Positions 61,596-64,000 of a stretch of DNA of 64,000 bases are shown in pieces (position 1 is the stretch's first letter; each line of letters starts with the position of its first letter). Source of the stretch: Lachnospiraceae bacterium (GTDB taxonomy: Bacteria; Bacillota; Clostridia; Lachnospirales; Lachnospiraceae); assembly GCA_015057365.1 (NCBI GenBank), contig SVEN01000006.1:1-64000 (forward strand), read 5' to 3'. Made by a program: the position numbers and the translations under genes. Below the pieces are notes generated by a model. That model was not told the origin of the DNA. It searched no databases and saw nothing but the letters and a program-made list of their open reading frames with translations.

Positions 61596-63878
61596 TTAGT
61601 ACTGTCCCATTCCAAGCATGGACATTAAAGAACTGGACTGGCTGCTTAACTTACTGAGTGCGGTTTCCATGGAAGCAAACTGCTTGTAGTAACGGTCCTC
61701 AATCTCGGTAAGACGATCCTCTTCTTTCTTAAGCTGATCCTTGTAACCGGTAAGTTCCTTCGTAATCTGCTTGTCGTTGTAGAAGGTAAGAGCACTGCTG
61801 AGCTCCGACGCCTTCATCTTATCCGCCATGGTATCGTACAGGTTCTTGGAAAGAGTCTGTAACACTTCCATTACCTTGTCAGGATCCTCTTCGATGGCCT
61901 TACGGAGCTTATCTTCGTACATCATACCGTCCGGATCGTCCTGGTCGCCGTAAATATGTAACTTACCCTTCTCGGTGTACTTCGTGGTACAAATACCGAA
62001 GGAAGAAAGTGCATAATCCTCACCGTCCACGGTAACACAACCGTCTAAGGCGGTACGCATCGCATTTAACAGAGAGCCGATTGTATTATCTCTGCGGAGG
62101 AGGGAATCCTTAATCTTCTTTTCCCATTTCTCCACTTCCGTATCACTCATGGCATCCTTCTGCTCATCCGTCAGCGGCTCATAGCCTCTTGCGGACTCTG
62201 CGTAATATGCGTTGTTTAACTCCTCCAGAACTTCGTTGTACTGCTTTACGAAATCCTTTACCATGTTATATACACTATCCGTATCCTGGGATACACCGAT
62301 GGAAATCGTCTCTCCCGGCTTTGCGGATACCAAATCCAGATTCAGACCGTTTACGGAAATCGTATTGGAGGAGGACTCAATCACCGCTCCGTTTACCGTA
62401 ACCTTCGCATCACTTGCTTCAAATACGGTCATACCACCCACACCTGCACCGCTGCTGATTGCGGTACCGTCAATGTTTCCGAGACCGATTGCCGACAGGG
62501 CATTCCCGTCTGCTCTGAAACGGTCAATGTCGGCATAATCTGCAATATCCGTTGCCAGTGCCGCCTTAGCATTTGCCTTTTCGGTTTCAACTATGGCTGC
62601 TTTTCCGTCGGTAACCGCCTTCTTTGCCGCATCGGTGGTGTTGTAATTTTTCACTTCCTCTTCGATGCAAGCCTGAAGCGCATCCTCGTCTACCTCGGCC
62701 TGTACCTGGTTGAGTGCCGCTACGATTTCTTCTTCCGCTTCGGTCAACTGCTCCGCCGTCGGATCTGCCTCAGCTGCCGCTTTCTTTTCCTGAAGTTTTA
62801 CCGCATCCGCATAAGTAACATTTTTAAACTTGTCCGCATTCTCTGTTTTCTCGCAGAACTTCTTAAAGCTCTCTTCATACATTTTCTCTGCAGCCTTGTC
62901 TGCCTTTTCCTTTAATGCGGTAATCTGCTCTGCGGTAAATTCCTTTTCGTAAATCGTGGTTGCTGCATTATTCTTTATCGCGTCGGTAAGCTGTGTCACA
63001 ATGCCGGCATCCACCGTATCCTGTGCCTTCTTCGCCGCTGTCTTTTCTGCCTGCTCCTCTGTTTTCTTTACCAAAAGCTGATATGCATCGTTAATCTTCT
63101 TTTCGTCAGCGGTTAACGCTGTGCCGCTCTCCGCCTTTGCAAGAATCGCATTGATATCAGCCGACTTGCTGGCCTCTAACGCAGCCAAGGCATCGTTTAA
63201 CGTCGCCTTATCCGCATCCGACATGTTGCTGTAACCGACTGCCTCATAAATATCTTTTCTTGCAGCCGCACTGCCGGCATTCTCCGCATCGGTAGTAATG
63301 GAAAACGCATTCTCCTTACCGCTCTGTCTGGAGCTGATATACAAACACTGTCTCGCCTCGTCGAAGTTTACATTCAAGCCCGCAGACTTACAAGCATCGG
63401 AAAGATTATTGAAGGTGGTATTCTCATCTACAACAAGCTCCGCTGTCTTGTCACCGCAAGCGATGTTAATCTTAGTACCTGCCGCAACGCCCGCATCTAC
63501 CAGTTTGGACTTCGCAGTCAGCTTCTCATCGGAGGCAAAGGTACCGCCGGTTACGTACTGTGCACTGGCTACCGAATCCACGGTTACATAATGTGTACCG
63601 ATCGGTGCCGATGCTCCCGCAGTTGCCTTTACTACGCTCTCGTTGGAAGAAGTGGTCTTCTTGGTAAGATAATTACCCTGGGTTCTCATCTTGGAAAGAG
63701 ATCCCGTGTACAGGGAATAAATCTTTGTATTTAAATCCTTCCACTTTTCCGTCAGCCATTCATTCTTCGTAATTTTATTTTCTACCTTCGTCACTCTTGT
63801 CCGCTCCGCAGACATGAGCTGTTTAATGAGTGTATCCGTATCAAGTCCGGACACCATACCCGATAATCCGATTCCCAT
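61596..63878 (-). CDS. fliD: Flagellar filament cap protein FliD, with long helical insertion
   Basis: A 760-residue filament cap protein that guides flagellin assembly at the tip. The N-terminal domain (MGIGLSGMVSGLDTDTLIKQ) and C-terminal domain (TKYTEKGKLHIYG ... LSKNLYDTMADKM, then a coiled coil) are typical. Between about residues 210 and 450 lies an Ala/Glu/Lys-rich, mostly helical stretch (for example AEEEIVAALNQVQAEVDEDA), which makes the protein some 250 residues longer than common FliD and should form the exposed part of the cap. GGAGG precedes the ATG. It follows flaG by 45 bases. Confidence 0.95.
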   Translation of the reverse strand: MGIGLSGMVSGLDTDTLIKQLMSAERTRVTKVENKITKNEWLTEKWKDLNTKIYSLYTGSLSKMRTQGNYLTKKTTSSNESVVKATAGASAPIGTHYVTVDSVASAQYVTGGTFASDEKLTAKSKLVDAGVAAGTKINIACGDKTAELVVDENTTFNNLSDACKSAGLNVNFDEARQCLYISSRQSGKENAFSITTDAENAGSAAARKDIYEAVGYSNMSDADKATLNDALAALEASKSADINAILAKAESGTALTADEKKINDAYQLLVKKTEEQAEKTAAKKAQDTVDAGIVTQLTDAIKNNAATTIYEKEFTAEQITALKEKADKAAEKMYEESFKKFCEKTENADKFKNVTYADAVKLQEKKAAAEADPTAEQLTEAEEEIVAALNQVQAEVDEDALQACIEEEVKNYNTTDAAKKAVTDGKAAIVETEKANAKAALATDIADYADIDRFRADGNALSAIGLGNIDGTAISSGAGVGGMTVFEASDAKVTVNGAVIESSSNTISVNGLNLDLVSAKPGETISIGVSQDTDSVYNMVKDFVKQYNEVLEELNNAYYAESARGYEPLTDEQKDAMSDTEVEKWEKKIKDSLLRRDNTIGSLLNAMRTALDGCVTVDGEDYALSSFGICTTKYTEKGKLHIYGDQDDPDGMMYEDKLRKAIEEDPDKVMEVLQTLSKNLYDTMADKMKASELSSALTFYNDKQITKELTGYKDQLKKEEDRLTEIEDRYYKQFASMETALSKLSSQSSSLMSMLGMGQY

Positions 63879-63923
63879 ATTAACCTCCGTTTCCCGGCTC
63901 CTTCCGAGAAGTACCGTAAACTT

Positions 63924-64000
63924 TTATCTCTTTTCGTCTACCATAAGACCGGCCAGTTCCCACATCTTAGAAAGCATCTCCAAGGTCTCCTCCGGCGGGA
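63924..64000 (-). CDS. flaG: C-terminal end of FlaG (partial)
   Basis: Twenty-five codons of a gene entering from the right edge. The peptide PPEETLEMLSKMWELAGLMV then DEKR matches the conserved end of FlaG (Bacillus YvyC ends IPPKKWLDM...GLFVDEKK, from memory). FlaG is encoded just before fliD in Firmicutes flagellar regions, as here. The rest of the gene is outside the window. Confidence 0.75.
   Translation of the reverse strand, partial: PPEETLEMLSKMWELAGLMVDEKR

Noticed and set aside
1-64000. Prophage, insertion sequence or CRISPR array
   Set aside because: No transposase, integrase, phage structural gene or regularly spaced repeats were seen on either strand.

Overview
The window looks like chromosome of an anaerobic, flagellated, spore-forming, plant-fibre-degrading member of the Clostridia, most like Lachnospiraceae. 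The basis is spoIIID, the flaG-fliD-fliS block, rnfC/rnfD-type genes, clostripain-family and DUF3737 proteins, many Firmicutes-type AGGAGG ribosome sites, and a scattered set of enzymes for xylan side chains and oligosaccharides. Species cannot be named from the sequence. About four fifths of the genes are on the minus strand. No rRNA, insertion sequence, prophage or CRISPR array is visible.

Layout. 1-2.2 kb: start of an unidentified gene behind a hairpin that hides its ribosome site, then a hipB-hipA-xre operon with its promoter and operator. 2.3-7.2 kb: a membrane protein, GH31 alpha-xylosidase, SGNH esterase and a YvyF-like zinc-ribbon protein. 7.2-7.4 kb: a promoter-terminator unit without an ORF, a candidate small RNA. 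7.4-14.3 kb: rsmH paralogue, HAD phosphatase, yfbR, MBL hydrolase, DUF3737, tRNA-Trp, DUF1858 protein, ferredoxin, iron alcohol dehydrogenase. 14.5-22.8 kb: uvrB-uvrA with a MazE-tail-like small gene, then an overlapping operon of two ABC membrane subunits, one ATPase and a MerR regulator. 23-31.6 kb: C11 peptidase, CE1 esterase lipoprotein, an unknown small secreted protein, an acyltransferase, a GC-rich inverted-repeat element and a GH120 beta-xylosidase.

31.8-35.2 kb is the most unusual locus: an HPr-kinase-like protein, an asparagine-synthetase-like enzyme lacking its glutaminase cysteine, and an 85-residue peptide with a lasso-peptide-type leader and a long aromatic, proline- and repeat-rich tail. 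It resembles a kinase-containing lasso RiPP cluster (paeninodin type) without the usual B1/B2 protease genes or ABC exporter. A MATE transporter follows under its own promoter.

36.9-53.7 kb is mainly housekeeping: cheW, prfB with its programmed frameshift, secA, hpf, a DnaA-box-like cluster, a polysaccharide deacetylase, purE, an M29 aminopeptidase, vanZ, an SbcCD/YhaNO-like pair, rnfD-rnfC without rnfGEAB, and spoIIID. 53.9-54.4 kb is a YafQ-type toxin-antitoxin pair. 54.5-64 kb: a possibly frameshifted winged-helix protein, GH8 exo-oligoxylanase, a transglutaminase-like protein, and a flagellar block (flaG, fliD, fliS, a FliT/FlgN-like protein) that runs into a secreted protein and a GH5 enzyme.

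Taken together, GH31, GH120, GH8, GH5, the CE1 esterase and the SGNH esterase could handle arabinoxylan-type oligosaccharides. All but the CE1 lipoprotein lack signal peptides, which suggests uptake of oligosaccharides followed by cytoplasmic cleavage.
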